A stretch of DNA of 64,000 nt from Kosakonia arachidis (lineage in GTDB: Bacteria > Pseudomonadota > Gammaproteobacteria > Enterobacterales > Enterobacteriaceae), in assembly GCF_900116535.1 (NCBI RefSeq), contig NZ_FPAU01000008.1:1-64000 (forward strand). The letters run 5' to 3'. This document shows, piece by piece, positions 20,836 through 32,501 of this stretch (position 1 is the first letter of the stretch; the number at the start of each line of letters is the position of its first letter). The position numbers and the translations under genes were made by a program. The notes beneath the pieces were generated by a model that saw only the letters and a list, made by a program, of their open reading frames with translations, was not told the DNA's origin and did not search any database.

Positions 20836-21643
20836 TTATTTCACATAGCCGTCTGTTTTAAGAAGTTTATCCAGGGTTCTAAGCTCTGAATCAAAATCGT
20901 CCGTGTCGTTTTCCAGCAGCGCCTGGTGTTGCTGATGAAAAGCACTCCTTAAACGGATCAACATATCCAGTTGATCTTCTGTCGTCTTTTGGCGCAACTC
21001 ATCGTCTATCAACTGCTTTGAAAGGGACTGCCCCTGCGTCACGATCATTTCAACACCCGGCAAGTAGCGGTCCGGGCAGATCGCTGATTTGTTCCAGACG
21101 AGATATCCGTTGCACTAGCACTTTATCCGAATCAGCACGCTTTTCTTTCTCTCTTTCCGCTTCGGCAAGCATTGCCAACTGTGCCTGTTGCCTGCGGGCG
21201 CTAACTTTCAGCGTCAGGTAAACAGGATGTGCGGTGAATTCATAGATTGAGCCATACCTCAACGTGACCGAGAACCATAAAAACAGATACCAGACAGCGA
21301 TTCCAATAGAGGTAGTGAAGCGAGGAAACCCGGTTTTTGCTCGAAGGCGCTGATATCTACCTGTTTGATTTTCATCAGGAGATCACTCAGCTGTGCGCCA
21401 ACCACGCCAGCGTCTTTCGCCCGGACCTCCTGCATCAGCGACTCAGAAAATTGCGAGATGCTGTTCATGGTTTTTGGCACCAAAGGACAGCGAGAACACC
21501 GGATCGTTAATATTAATTTCTTCAACAATATTCTGGATTTGCGTTTGCTCGGCTGGGGTTAAATTTTCACTGCCGGGTAAGTCGTTCATTGCCTGATTGA
21601 GTTGCTGTGGTGCCGCCAGGTCAAGCGAGGTATTTTCCGTCAT
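20836..21643 (-). pseudogene. Decayed telA-like 5' fragment joined to an xpaC-like 3' fragment
   Basis: Three minus-strand open pieces are collinear. Piece one (about 21643 to 21470) begins MTENTSLDLAAPQQ and reaches DPVFSLSFGAK. After a frameshift, piece two (to about 21300) continues SESLMQEVRAKDAGVVGAQ and KPGFLASLPLLES. Together they look like the N-terminus of the TelA toxic-anion-resistance family. A third piece (about 21300 to 21050) has a membrane-like stretch (AVWYLFLWFSVTLRYG) and a charged helix. After a further frameshift near 21080 it ends DRYLPGVEMIVTQ to LDKLLKTDGYVK, resembling the C-terminus of the XpaC/YceG family, a usual telA neighbour. The middle of both genes seems deleted. 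The fragments are too short and shifted to be functional. Identification is by pattern only. Confidence 0.65.
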
Positions 21644-21809
21644 CCAATGAGTAAAAAGCGGACAGCAATAATGGAATGAAATTGCTGATTTATTAAATCG
21701 TTATAAGGCTGTCCGTAGAGAATAGAACGGTACAACAGCAGCAAAGTATTAAACAGCTTAAATATTCGCAAGTATAATAAACGTCAGTTTATTGAGATGA
21801 TGTAACACG

Positions 21810-22829
21810 ATGGCAGATATTACACCTGCAAATATTCTTGAAAATCAGGAAGATTCGCACAATTTTCATCCGATGCCGGGTGCGCGGAATCCGCATCTAC
21901 AAACGATGCTGCCTCGCATTCTACGCCGCCGCTTACAGTTTGATCCCTGGTGGCAGCGTCTGGAGCTGCCGGACGGAGACTTCGTCGATCTCGCCTGGAG
22001 CGAAGAGCCCGGACAGGCAAAACACAAACCGCGTCTGGTCGTGTTTCACGGCCTGGAAGGTAGTCTGCACAGCCCGTATGCGCATGGTCTGATTCATGCA
22101 GCAAAAGAGCGCGGCTGGCTGGGCGTGGTAATGCATTTTCGCGGGTGTAGTGGCATTCCCAACCGCCTGAACCGCATCTATCACTCTGGCGAAACCGAAG
22201 ATGGCACGTGGTTTTTACGCTGGCTGCCAGAAACCTTCGGCCCGGCGCCGACCGCAGCGGTAGGTTATTCGCTGGGCGGCAATATGCTCGGCTGTCTGCT
22301 GGCAAAAGCTGATGATTCCCTTCCCGTTGATGCAGCCGTGATCGTCTCTGCGCCATTGATGCTGGAAGCGTGCAGCTATCATATGGAAAAAGGTTTTTCC
22401 CGCTTTTATCAACGTTACCTGCTGAATTTGCTGAAAGCGAACGCCGCACGCAAATTAAGGGCCTACCCCGGCTCGCTGCCGACAACGCTGCCAGCGCTGC
22501 GGAAAGTGCGGCGTATCCGCGAGTTTGACGATCTGATCACCGCCAAAATCCACGGCTTTGCTGATGCGCTGGATTACTATCGCCGCTGTAGCGCCATGCC
22601 GCAGTTGCCGTTGATCCGCAAACCGACGCTGATCATTCACGCCAAAGACGATCCGTTTATGGATCACAACGTCATCCCGGATGCCGTCCATTTACCGGCA
22701 AATATTGAGTACCAACTGACAGAACACGGCGGCCATGTCGGGTTTGTCGGCGGTACGCTGCGCCGACCAGAAATGTGGCTGGAAAAGCGCATTCCGGACT
22801 GGCTTTCCACCTGGCTGAGAACATCATGA
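21810..22829 (+). CDS. yheT: Alpha/beta hydrolase YheT
   Basis: A predicted esterase of the YheT/ABHD1-3 family; the substrate is unknown. The 339-residue protein has [10 protein letters not shown] (oxyanion region) and the nucleophile elbow GYSLGGN (serine near residue 153). The C-terminal HAKDDPFM and EHGGHVGF provide Asp and His of the triad. It is coupled to yheU by a 4-bp overlap (ATGA). In E. coli it follows yheS directly, but here the mdc island lies between them. Confidence 0.95.
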   Translation: MADITPANILENQEDSHNFHPMPGARNPHLQTMLPRILRRRLQFDPWWQRLELPDGDFVDLAWSEEPGQAKHKPRLVVFHGLEGSLHSPYAHGLIHAAKERGWLGVVMHFRGCSGIPNRLNRIYHSGETEDGTWFLRWLPETFGPAPTAAVGYSLGGNMLGCLLAKADDSLPVDAAVIVSAPLMLEACSYHMEKGFSRFYQRYLLNLLKANAARKLRAYPGSLPTTLPALRKVRRIREFDDLITAKIHGFADALDYYRRCSAMPQLPLIRKPTLIIHAKDDPFMDHNVIPDAVHLPANIEYQLTEHGGHVGFVGGTLRRPEMWLEKRIPDWLSTWLRTS

Positions 22830-23044
22830 TTATTCCCTGGCAAGAGATTGACACCGATACGCTGAACAATCTGATTGAGAGCTTTGTCTTGCGCGAAGGC
22901 ACCGATTATGGTGAACATGAGCGTTCGCTAGAACAAAAGGTCGCTGACGTTAAACGTCAACTGCAACACGGCGAGGCTGTACTGGTGTGGTCCGAGCTGC
23001 ACGAGACGGTAAATATTATGCCGCGGGGGCAGTTCCACGATTAA
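22826..23044 (+). CDS. yheU: UPF0270 family protein YheU
   Basis: A 72-residue protein of unknown function. It starts [20 protein letters not shown] and ends in [13 protein letters not shown], which is the whole family core. The ATG was chosen at the overlap with the yheT stop; an upstream in-frame ATG inside yheT gives an implausible extension. It is probably cotranscribed with yheT. prkB starts 55 bp downstream with its own ribosome site. Confidence 0.93.
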   Translation: MIIPWQEIDTDTLNNLIESFVLREGTDYGEHERSLEQKVADVKRQLQHGEAVLVWSELHETVNIMPRGQFHD

Positions 23045-23099
23045 CCGGGTAGAGGGCGGCTGACTATACTGCAAACACAGTTTTATTCAGGGAGTTGCT

Positions 23100-23969
23100 A
23101 TGTCCGCCAAACATCCGGTCATTGCCGTCACTGGCTCCAGTGGCGCAGGAACCACCACGACCAGCGTCGCCTTCCGTAAAATCTTCACCCAGCTCAATAT
23201 GCATGCCGCAGAAGTGGAAGGTGACAGCTTCCATCGTTTTACCCGTCCGGAAATGGATATGGCGATCCGCAAAGCCCGCGATCTTGGGCGGCATATCAGT
23301 TACTTTGGCCCGGATGCCAATGACTTTGGTCTGCTTGAACAGACCTTTAGCGAATATGGCCAGAGTGGAACCGGGCAAACGCGTAAATATTTGCATACCT
23401 ATGATGAAGCGGTGCCGTGGAATCAGGTACCGGGAACGTTTACGCCCTGGCAACCACTGCCGGAACCTACCGACGTGCTGTTTTATGAAGGGCTGCACGG
23501 CGGTGTAGTAACACCGCAAAATGACGTAGCACGGCATGTTGATTTACTGGTTGGCGTTGTGCCGATCGTCAACCTGGAGTGGATCCAGAAAATGATTCGC
23601 GACACCAGCGAACGCGGGCACTCCCGTGAAGCAGTGATGGATTCGGTGGTTCGCTCCATGGAAGATTACATCAACTTTATCACCCCGCAGTTTTCCCGTA
23701 CGCACATCAATTTCCAGCGCGTACCGACGGTCGATACTTCTAACCCTTTTGCCGCAAAAGGCATTCCGTCATTGGATGAAAGCTTTGTGGTCATTCACTT
23801 CCAGAATTTGCAGGGCATTGATTACCCGTGGCTGTTGGCGATGCTCCAGGGTTCATTTATTTCCCATATGGATACACTGGTGGTACCTGGCGGCAAGATG
23901 GGGCTGGCGATGGAACTGATTATGACGCCACTGGTGCAACGGCTGATGGAAGGGAAAAAGATTAAGTAG
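23100..23969 (+). CDS. prkB: Phosphoribulokinase-like protein PrkB
   Basis: A P-loop protein of the phosphoribulokinase family. The 289-residue protein has TGSSGAGTTTTS near residue 12, where the usual Walker A lysine is replaced by threonine, as in class I PRKs. EVEGDSFHRFTRPEMD and PTDVLFYEGLHGG (Walker B-like) follow. Enterobacteria lack the Calvin cycle (no RuBisCO is seen here), so the physiological substrate is unclear. It is convergent with yhfA across a hairpin. Confidence 0.93.
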   Translation: MSAKHPVIAVTGSSGAGTTTTSVAFRKIFTQLNMHAAEVEGDSFHRFTRPEMDMAIRKARDLGRHISYFGPDANDFGLLEQTFSEYGQSGTGQTRKYLHTYDEAVPWNQVPGTFTPWQPLPEPTDVLFYEGLHGGVVTPQNDVARHVDLLVGVVPIVNLEWIQKMIRDTSERGHSREAVMDSVVRSMEDYINFITPQFSRTHINFQRVPTVDTSNPFAAKGIPSLDESFVVIHFQNLQGIDYPWLLAMLQGSFISHMDTLVVPGGKMGLAMELIMTPLVQRLMEGKKIK

Positions 23970-23991
23970 CCCGGCGAGCCGATCGCCGGGC
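23969..23991. terminator. Hairpin between convergent prkB and yhfA
   Basis: GCCCGGCGA and TCGCCGGGC form a perfect 9-bp stem with a 5-nt loop, starting at the prkB stop codon. No T-tract follows on either strand, so it may work as a Rho-assisted stop or an mRNA 3' stabiliser. Confidence 0.55.
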
Positions 23992-23998
23992 CAGGGCA

Positions 23999-24403
23999 TC
24001 AGACTTCAATAACCTCGTAGGAGTGGGTGATCTTCACAGCCTTCTCCAGCATCAACGCAACGGAGCAATATTTTTCGGCCGACAGATCTACGGCACGGGA
24101 AACCGCTGCGTCTTTCAACGCTTTACCTGTGACAATAAAGTGCAGATTGATGTGTGTAAACAGACGCGGCGCTTCCTCACGTCGCTCAGAAGTCAGCTTC
24201 ACTTCGCAGTCGATTACGTCATGGCGCCCTTTCTGCAAGATGGAAACAACGTCAATTGCGCTGCAACCGCCCGCCGCCATCAGCACCATTTCCATCGGAC
24301 TTGGCGCTTTATCCCCGGAATTACCGTCCATCAGAATTTGGTGGCCAGATGCGGACTCACCCAGGAAGGTTAACCCTTCAACCCATTTCACACGTGCCTG
24401 CAT
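23999..24403 (-). CDS. yhfA: OsmC family protein YhfA
   Basis: An OsmC/Ohr-family protein, a fold with thiol-peroxidase members; its own activity is not established. The 134-residue protein starts MQARVKWVEGLTFLGESASG. Cysteines lie in AGGCSAIDVVSIL (about residue 48) and AEKYCSVALML (about 114), the two-Cys arrangement of the family. The start was chosen by homology; the longer frame runs into the crp control region. It is divergent from crp. Confidence 0.94.
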   Translation of the reverse strand: MQARVKWVEGLTFLGESASGHQILMDGNSGDKAPSPMEMVLMAAGGCSAIDVVSILQKGRHDVIDCEVKLTSERREEAPRLFTHINLHFIVTGKALKDAAVSRAVDLSAEKYCSVALMLEKAVKITHSYEVIEV

Positions 24404-24714
24404 TTTATTCACTCCGGAGTAATAATTTTCTTCACAGATTACGCGTACATAACAAAACTCGCAACGGAAGGCGACCTGCGTCATGCTGAAGCGAGACACC
24501 AGGAGACAGGCGTGAAAACCTATGCTAAAACAATCTGGATGCTACAAAGATAAATGGATGTTACGCATGTACGCATGACATCGTAGATTAGAGGCCGCAG
24601 AGAACGCTGACGGCCCACTTCTCAGGACATGAGAAGCTTTGATTGCAACCCTGGAAGCAGGCTGAAACTTACATCCCGCTTTCGGAGCCAGCTTATAACA
24701 GAGGATAACCGCGC
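24404..24714. promoter_or_regulatory. Divergent yhfA-crp control region
   Basis: This 311-bp non-coding stretch separates yhfA (left) and crp (right). The part around 24518-24552 (GAAAACCTATGCTAAAAC and following) resembles the conserved crp promoter and divergent RNA region of E. coli. The segment just before crp, GCTTATAACAGAGGATAACC, matches the E. coli leader. An autoregulatory CRP site is expected near 24566-24590, but the match I see (TGTACGCATGACATCG) is weak. Confidence 0.6.
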
Positions 24715-25347
24715 ATGGTGCTTGGCAAACCGCAAACAGACCCGACTCTCGAATGGTTCTTGTCTCATTGCCACATTCATAAGTACCCGTCGAAGAGCAC
24801 GCTGATTCACCAGGGTGAAAAAGCGGAAACGCTGTACTACATCGTTAAAGGCTCAGTGGCAGTGCTAATCAAGGATGAGGAAGGTAAAGAGATGATTCTT
24901 TCTTACCTTAATCAGGGTGATTTTATCGGTGAACTGGGTTTGTTCGAAGAAGGTCAGGAGCGTAGTGCATGGGTACGCGCCAAAACCGCTTGTGAAGTCG
25001 CCGAAATTTCCTACAAAAAATTCCGTCAGCTTATCCAGGTGAACCCGGATATTCTGATGCGCCTCTCCGCGCAGATGGCGCGTCGCCTTCAGGTGACCTC
25101 GGAGAAAGTCGGTAACCTGGCGTTCCTGGACGTAACGGGCCGTATCGCGCAGACGTTGCTGAACCTCGCAAAACAGCCGGACGCAATGACTCACCCGGAC
25201 GGCATGCAGATTAAAATCACTCGCCAGGAAATTGGCCAAATTGTTGGCTGCTCCCGTGAGACTGTCGGCCGCATCCTGAAAATGCTGGAAGATCAGAACC
25301 TGATCTCCGCCCACGGTAAAACCATCGTGGTATACGGAACACGTTAA
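24715..25347 (+). CDS. crp: cAMP receptor protein CRP
   Basis: CRP is the global catabolite regulator. The 210-residue protein appears identical to E. coli CRP as I recall it. The cyclic-nucleotide-binding domain (about residues 1-135) has [15 protein letters not shown], including Arg and Ser of the cAMP pocket. The HTH (about 168-190) reads [20 protein letters not shown], with the DNA-contacting RxxxE in SRETV. A terminator follows directly. It faces yhfA divergently and precedes yhfK. Confidence 0.99.
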
Positions 25348-25352
25348 TCCGT

Positions 25353-25387
25353 AAAACGGCGCATCGTTTACCCGGTGCGCCGTTTTT
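25353..25387 (+). terminator. crp intrinsic terminator
   Basis: AAAACGGCGCA and TGCGCCGTTTT form an 11-bp stem with a 12-nt loop, followed by T residues, 5 bp after the crp stop. It ends only 9 bases before the yhfK ATG at 25396. Confidence 0.9.
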
Positions 25388-25395
25388 CTCTCCTC

Positions 25396-28711
<3,316 letters not shown>

Positions 28712-28771
28712 TTAATTATGAAAATATAATCACGAAATATGCATAAAAAATCACTGCATGGCAACCAGAAA

Positions 28772-29335
28772 TCACCGTTTGAGGAAGTTTTCCAGTAACT
28801 GGTGGCCTTGCTCGCTAAGAATGCTTTCCGGGTGAAACTGTACGCCTTCCAAATCCCACTGCCGGTGGCGAATCCCCATTATTTCCCCGCTTTCAGTACG
28901 CGCAGTCACTTCAAAGCAGGCGGGTAGCGTAGGCGGGTCAATCACCAAAGAATGGTAACGGGTGACGGTTAACGGATTATTAAGCCCGGTAAACACACCG
29001 CTGTTATTATGGGTAATAGGCGATGTTTTGCCGTGCATCACTTTCGCCGCACGGACGATCGTCGCGCCAAAGACCTGGGCAATCGCCTGATGACCAAGAC
29101 AGACACCCAGCACAGGAATCTTGCCTGCATAATGGCGAATGACTTCCAGGGAAATACCGGACTCACCCGGCGTACACGGGCCTGGAGAGATAACGATTTT
29201 TTGCGGTGCCAGTACGGCAATATCCTCAAGCGACAGCTCATCGTTACGCCTTACCTCAACCCTTGCACCCAGTTCGCAAAAGTATTGATACAGGTTCCAG
29301 GTGAAGGAATCGTAATTGTCGATAAGCAGGATCAT
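28772..29335 (-). CDS. pabA: Aminodeoxychorismate synthase glutaminase subunit PabA
   Basis: PabA releases ammonia from glutamine for PabB, which makes 4-amino-4-deoxychorismate for folate. The 187-residue class I amidotransferase has nucleophile Cys79 in GVCLGHQ, the oxyanion loop [10 protein letters not shown], and the His/Glu pair in QFHPES near residue 168. It sits 30 bp after fic and 88 bp before argD, on the same strand. Confidence 0.97.
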   Translation of the reverse strand: MILLIDNYDSFTWNLYQYFCELGARVEVRRNDELSLEDIAVLAPQKIVISPGPCTPGESGISLEVIRHYAGKIPVLGVCLGHQAIAQVFGATIVRAAKVMHGKTSPITHNNSGVFTGLNNPLTVTRYHSLVIDPPTLPACFEVTARTESGEIMGIRHRQWDLEGVQFHPESILSEQGHQLLENFLKR

Positions 29336-29365
29336 AGCGGCCTCGGTAAAATAAACCGCTCTAGT

Positions 29366-29968
29366 TTACTCGCTTTCGACAGCTTCGCTTACCACTTTAC
29401 GGAAGATGGAGCACAACGGATCCAGATCCCCCATCGCTCCGGCCTGGCTCGCCGCACTCCAACGTTCAGGAACGATACCGCGCCAGTCCAGTATATAATT
29501 GGCATGTAACGCAAGCTGTTCAAAAAAGATGCGCTGTGCGATGCCATTGCCGAGGCGGAATGGATGCAGCACATTTATCTCGCAGTAGTAGTGCGCAAGC
29601 CGTTCAATAAACGCATCCGCAGACAAGCCGCACAGCCACTCTTCCTCTTCCAGTTGCTGCATCAACGCGTTGCCCTCTTTTTCGATGTATTCGAAATGGC
29701 AGAAACGCGTATCGCCCTCGAATATGTCCACTTCCCGGAACTTCCCTGCCCAGTCGAACACATCCTGATAGAGATGATGGTGAATAGCGCACAGATGTGG
29801 AAGCCCGCGTTCCAGAGGTCCGAGTTCAAGCGTCGCTGCACGTAATGCCGTCAGCTCATAAGCGGCTTGTACCAGACGCTGCACCTGGCGAATACCCAGC
29901 AAGTTGCGCATCACATCCAGGCCAGGATAGAGGTAAGGATCCCGGCCATCGCCAAATTTATCGCTCAT
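29366..29968 (-). CDS. fic: Fic domain protein
   Basis: Fic proteins transfer AMP or other groups to target hydroxyls. The 200-residue protein has the Fic core with the loop [12 protein letters not shown] at residues 135-146. His135, Asn141 and Arg146 match the catalytic pattern. The acidic residue that normally holds Mg2+ (HPFx[D/E]) is leucine here, and the next arginine is isoleucine. E. coli Fic shares the leucine, so this is a lineage trait rather than a new mutation. The start overlaps the yhfG stop by 11 bp, so the two are coupled. Targets are unknown. Confidence 0.93.
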   Translation of the reverse strand: MSDKFGDGRDPYLYPGLDVMRNLLGIRQVQRLVQAAYELTALRAATLELGPLERGLPHLCAIHHHLYQDVFDWAGKFREVDIFEGDTRFCHFEYIEKEGNALMQQLEEEEWLCGLSADAFIERLAHYYCEINVLHPFRLGNGIAQRIFFEQLALHANYILDWRGIVPERWSAASQAGAMGDLDPLCSIFRKVVSEAVESE

Positions 29969-30128
29969 AGTGCCTCCGGAGTTCTGCGAGTCGGAGGTTG
30001 GCTTCTTCGGCAGTGAGTGTTATCAGCTCGCGGTCAATGCCTTCCAGCTGTCGGCTGGCCTGGAAGTTGACATTACGCAGTTGCTCCCAGAGACGGGATT
30101 TTTGCCTGTCAGTGAGTTTTTTCGGCAT
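29958..30128 (-). CDS. yhfG: YhfG, probable Fic antitoxin-like partner
   Basis: A 56-residue protein that begins [17 protein letters not shown]. It contains S25-R-Q-L-E29-G30, which fits the class I Fic-inhibition motif [ST]xxxE[GN] found in VbhA-type antitoxins. There the glutamate blocks the ATP site of the partner Fic. The gene lies immediately upstream of fic and overlaps it by 11 bp, the normal order for such pairs. I chose this start over a longer one 11 codons upstream because the conserved part begins here. Antitoxin function is inferred from motif and position. Confidence 0.88.
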   Translation of the reverse strand: MPKKLTDRQKSRLWEQLRNVNFQASRQLEGIDRELITLTAEEANLRLAELRRHYER

Positions 30129-30234
30129 AGCGCCTCCCTGTTTGCACATGTACTTGCCCAAATTATAAGCAGCAATTTAACGTTACGCAGGGAAGCGAAC
30201 AAAGCACGGGCGAAAAACCCGCGCGAAGAGAGTA

Positions 30235-30816
<582 letters not shown>

Positions 30817-30963
30817 TTAACGAAGCGCAGTAAAGAAAGCGAGTGGCTTGATTCTAAAGAGCAGTCAGCCAGCAGGCCAGCCTTTTACTTAATTTTACGT
30901 ATTTGGAAACATATGTAACGTCAAACCGCTCACAACCGCAAGAATAAGGTCTGACGCCACAGT

Positions 30964-32262
30964 TTATCGTGCGTGATAACGGCTGAACTGCACCTCTTCA
31001 CCGCCGTTGTCCATTTGCACCCAACTTTGTGCAGGCTGCGTACTGGCAATCACTCGCCCCTGACGAATAGACCATCTCACCGGGGCCTGGCAACGGACAG
31101 CATCAAACCCGCTTTTCACCGGCAAAATAATCATATTAGCCGGGTTGCCGTGGACGATACCGTACTGCGTCAGACCGAAGGTTCTGGCGCTGTTATGGGT
31201 GATTAAACGCAGCCCCTGATCAATTTGCTGATAGCCCATCAACTGACAGACATGCAGCCCCATATGCAACACCTGCAACATATTGCCCGTACCGAGCGGA
31301 TACCAGGGATCAAACACATCATCATGACCAAAGCAGACGTTAATCTCCGCCGCCAGTAGCTCTTTCACCCGCGTGATGCCCCGACGTTTCGGATAATCAT
31401 CAAAACGCCCTTGCAGATGAATATTGACCAGCGGATTGGCAACGAAGTTGATGCCGGAAAGCTTCAGCAGGCGGAACAGCCGCGAGGTGTAAGCGCCATT
31501 ATAAGAGTGCATGGCGGTGGTATGACTGGCCGTCACGCGTGGGCCGATCCCCATTTTCAGCGCCAGTGCAGCCACCGTCTCAACAAAACGCGACTGCTCA
31601 TCATCGATTTCATCACAGTGAATATCCAGAGGGCGGTCATATTCTTGCGCCAGTGCAAAGGCAATGTGCAGCGATTCTACGCCGTATTCGCGGGTAAACT
31701 CAAAATGCGGGATCGCGCCGACAACATCGGCGCCCAGACGTAACGCCTCTTCCAGCAACGCAGCACCATTGGGATAAGAGAGAATGCCTTCCTGTGGAAA
31801 TGCAACAATCTGCAAATCGATCCACGGTGCGACCTCCGCTTTCACTTCCAGCATCGCTTTCAGCGCCGTCAGGGAGGGATCAGAAACATCGACATGGGTG
31901 CGAACATACTGCACGCCATTGGCCATTTGCCACTTCAACGTCTGCCAGGCGCGTGCTTTTACATCCTCATGACTAAGTAGCGCTTTGCGTTCCGCCCAGC
32001 GTTCAATCCCCTCAAACAGCGTACCGGACTGGTTCCAGTTCGGCTCACCAGCAGTTTGCGTCGTATCAAGGTGGATATGCGGCTCAATAAATGGCGGCAG
32101 CGCCAGGCCACCGCGGGCATTCAGTACTTCGAGACTGTCGCTGTGCGTTGCGCCCATCGGCGTAATTTCGCCAAAACGCCCCTGCTCAATGGCAATTTGC
32201 CACAGCCCTTCACGATCCGGTAAATGCACATTCTGAACCAACCAAAGCGGTGTTGCCGACAT
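30964..32262 (-). CDS. Cytosine deaminase (CodA-like), at the tsgA locus
   Basis: Probable cytosine deaminase: cytosine to uracil and ammonia. The 432-residue amidohydrolase resembles E. coli CodA closely throughout. Metal ligands are in EPHIHLD, HCDEIDD, and the Asp in [11 protein letters not shown]. The start [10 protein letters not shown] follows a GGAGG site; the longer frame has no support. E. coli codA lies in a codBA operon elsewhere. Here it stands alone, without the CodB permease, in the place where K-12 has tsgA, and divergent from nirB. It may be a paralogue acting on other substrates such as isoguanine. I left the symbol blank for that reason. Confidence 0.88.
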   Translation of the reverse strand: MSATPLWLVQNVHLPDREGLWQIAIEQGRFGEITPMGATHSDSLEVLNARGGLALPPFIEPHIHLDTTQTAGEPNWNQSGTLFEGIERWAERKALLSHEDVKARAWQTLKWQMANGVQYVRTHVDVSDPSLTALKAMLEVKAEVAPWIDLQIVAFPQEGILSYPNGAALLEEALRLGADVVGAIPHFEFTREYGVESLHIAFALAQEYDRPLDIHCDEIDDEQSRFVETVAALALKMGIGPRVTASHTTAMHSYNGAYTSRLFRLLKLSGINFVANPLVNIHLQGRFDDYPKRRGITRVKELLAAEINVCFGHDDVFDPWYPLGTGNMLQVLHMGLHVCQLMGYQQIDQGLRLITHNSARTFGLTQYGIVHGNPANMIILPVKSGFDAVRCQAPVRWSIRQGRVIASTQPAQSWVQMDNGGEEVQFSRYHAR

Positions 32263-32400
32263 AGCATGCCTCCGTATTTTCGTCAGATATCTTGTATCAG
32301 AGACGCGAGCAAAAACCCGCTTTTTTTTGCACACATTTAACGCAAACCATAAAATCCATTGATATCCATAGCTTATAAAAAGTAATAAAAATCAACAATC

Positions 32401-32416
32401 TACTCATTAAGTGGTA
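32401..32416 (+). promoter_or_regulatory. NarL/NarP binding site of the nirB promoter
   Basis: TACTCAT-TA-AGTGGTA is a 7-2-7 inverted pair of NarL/NarP heptamers with both halves matching consensus. Its centre is 28 bp upstream of the FNR site centre, which places it at -69.5 if FNR is at -41.5, as in E. coli nirB. It should mediate nitrate and nitrite induction. Confidence 0.85.
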
Positions 32417-32429
32417 GGCGAAGATGTAT

Positions 32430-32443
32430 TTGATGCACATCAA
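32430..32443 (+). promoter_or_regulatory. FNR binding site of the nirB promoter
   Basis: TTGAT-GCAC-ATCAA is a perfect FNR consensus. With the E. coli -41.5 arrangement, transcription would start near 32478. This explains anaerobic activation of nirB-nirD-cysG. Confidence 0.9.
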
Positions 32444-32501
32444 TAAGTGGAGAGGCTGAATCGTTAAGGTAGGAGGTAATAGAAAAGAAATCGAGGCAAA
32501 A

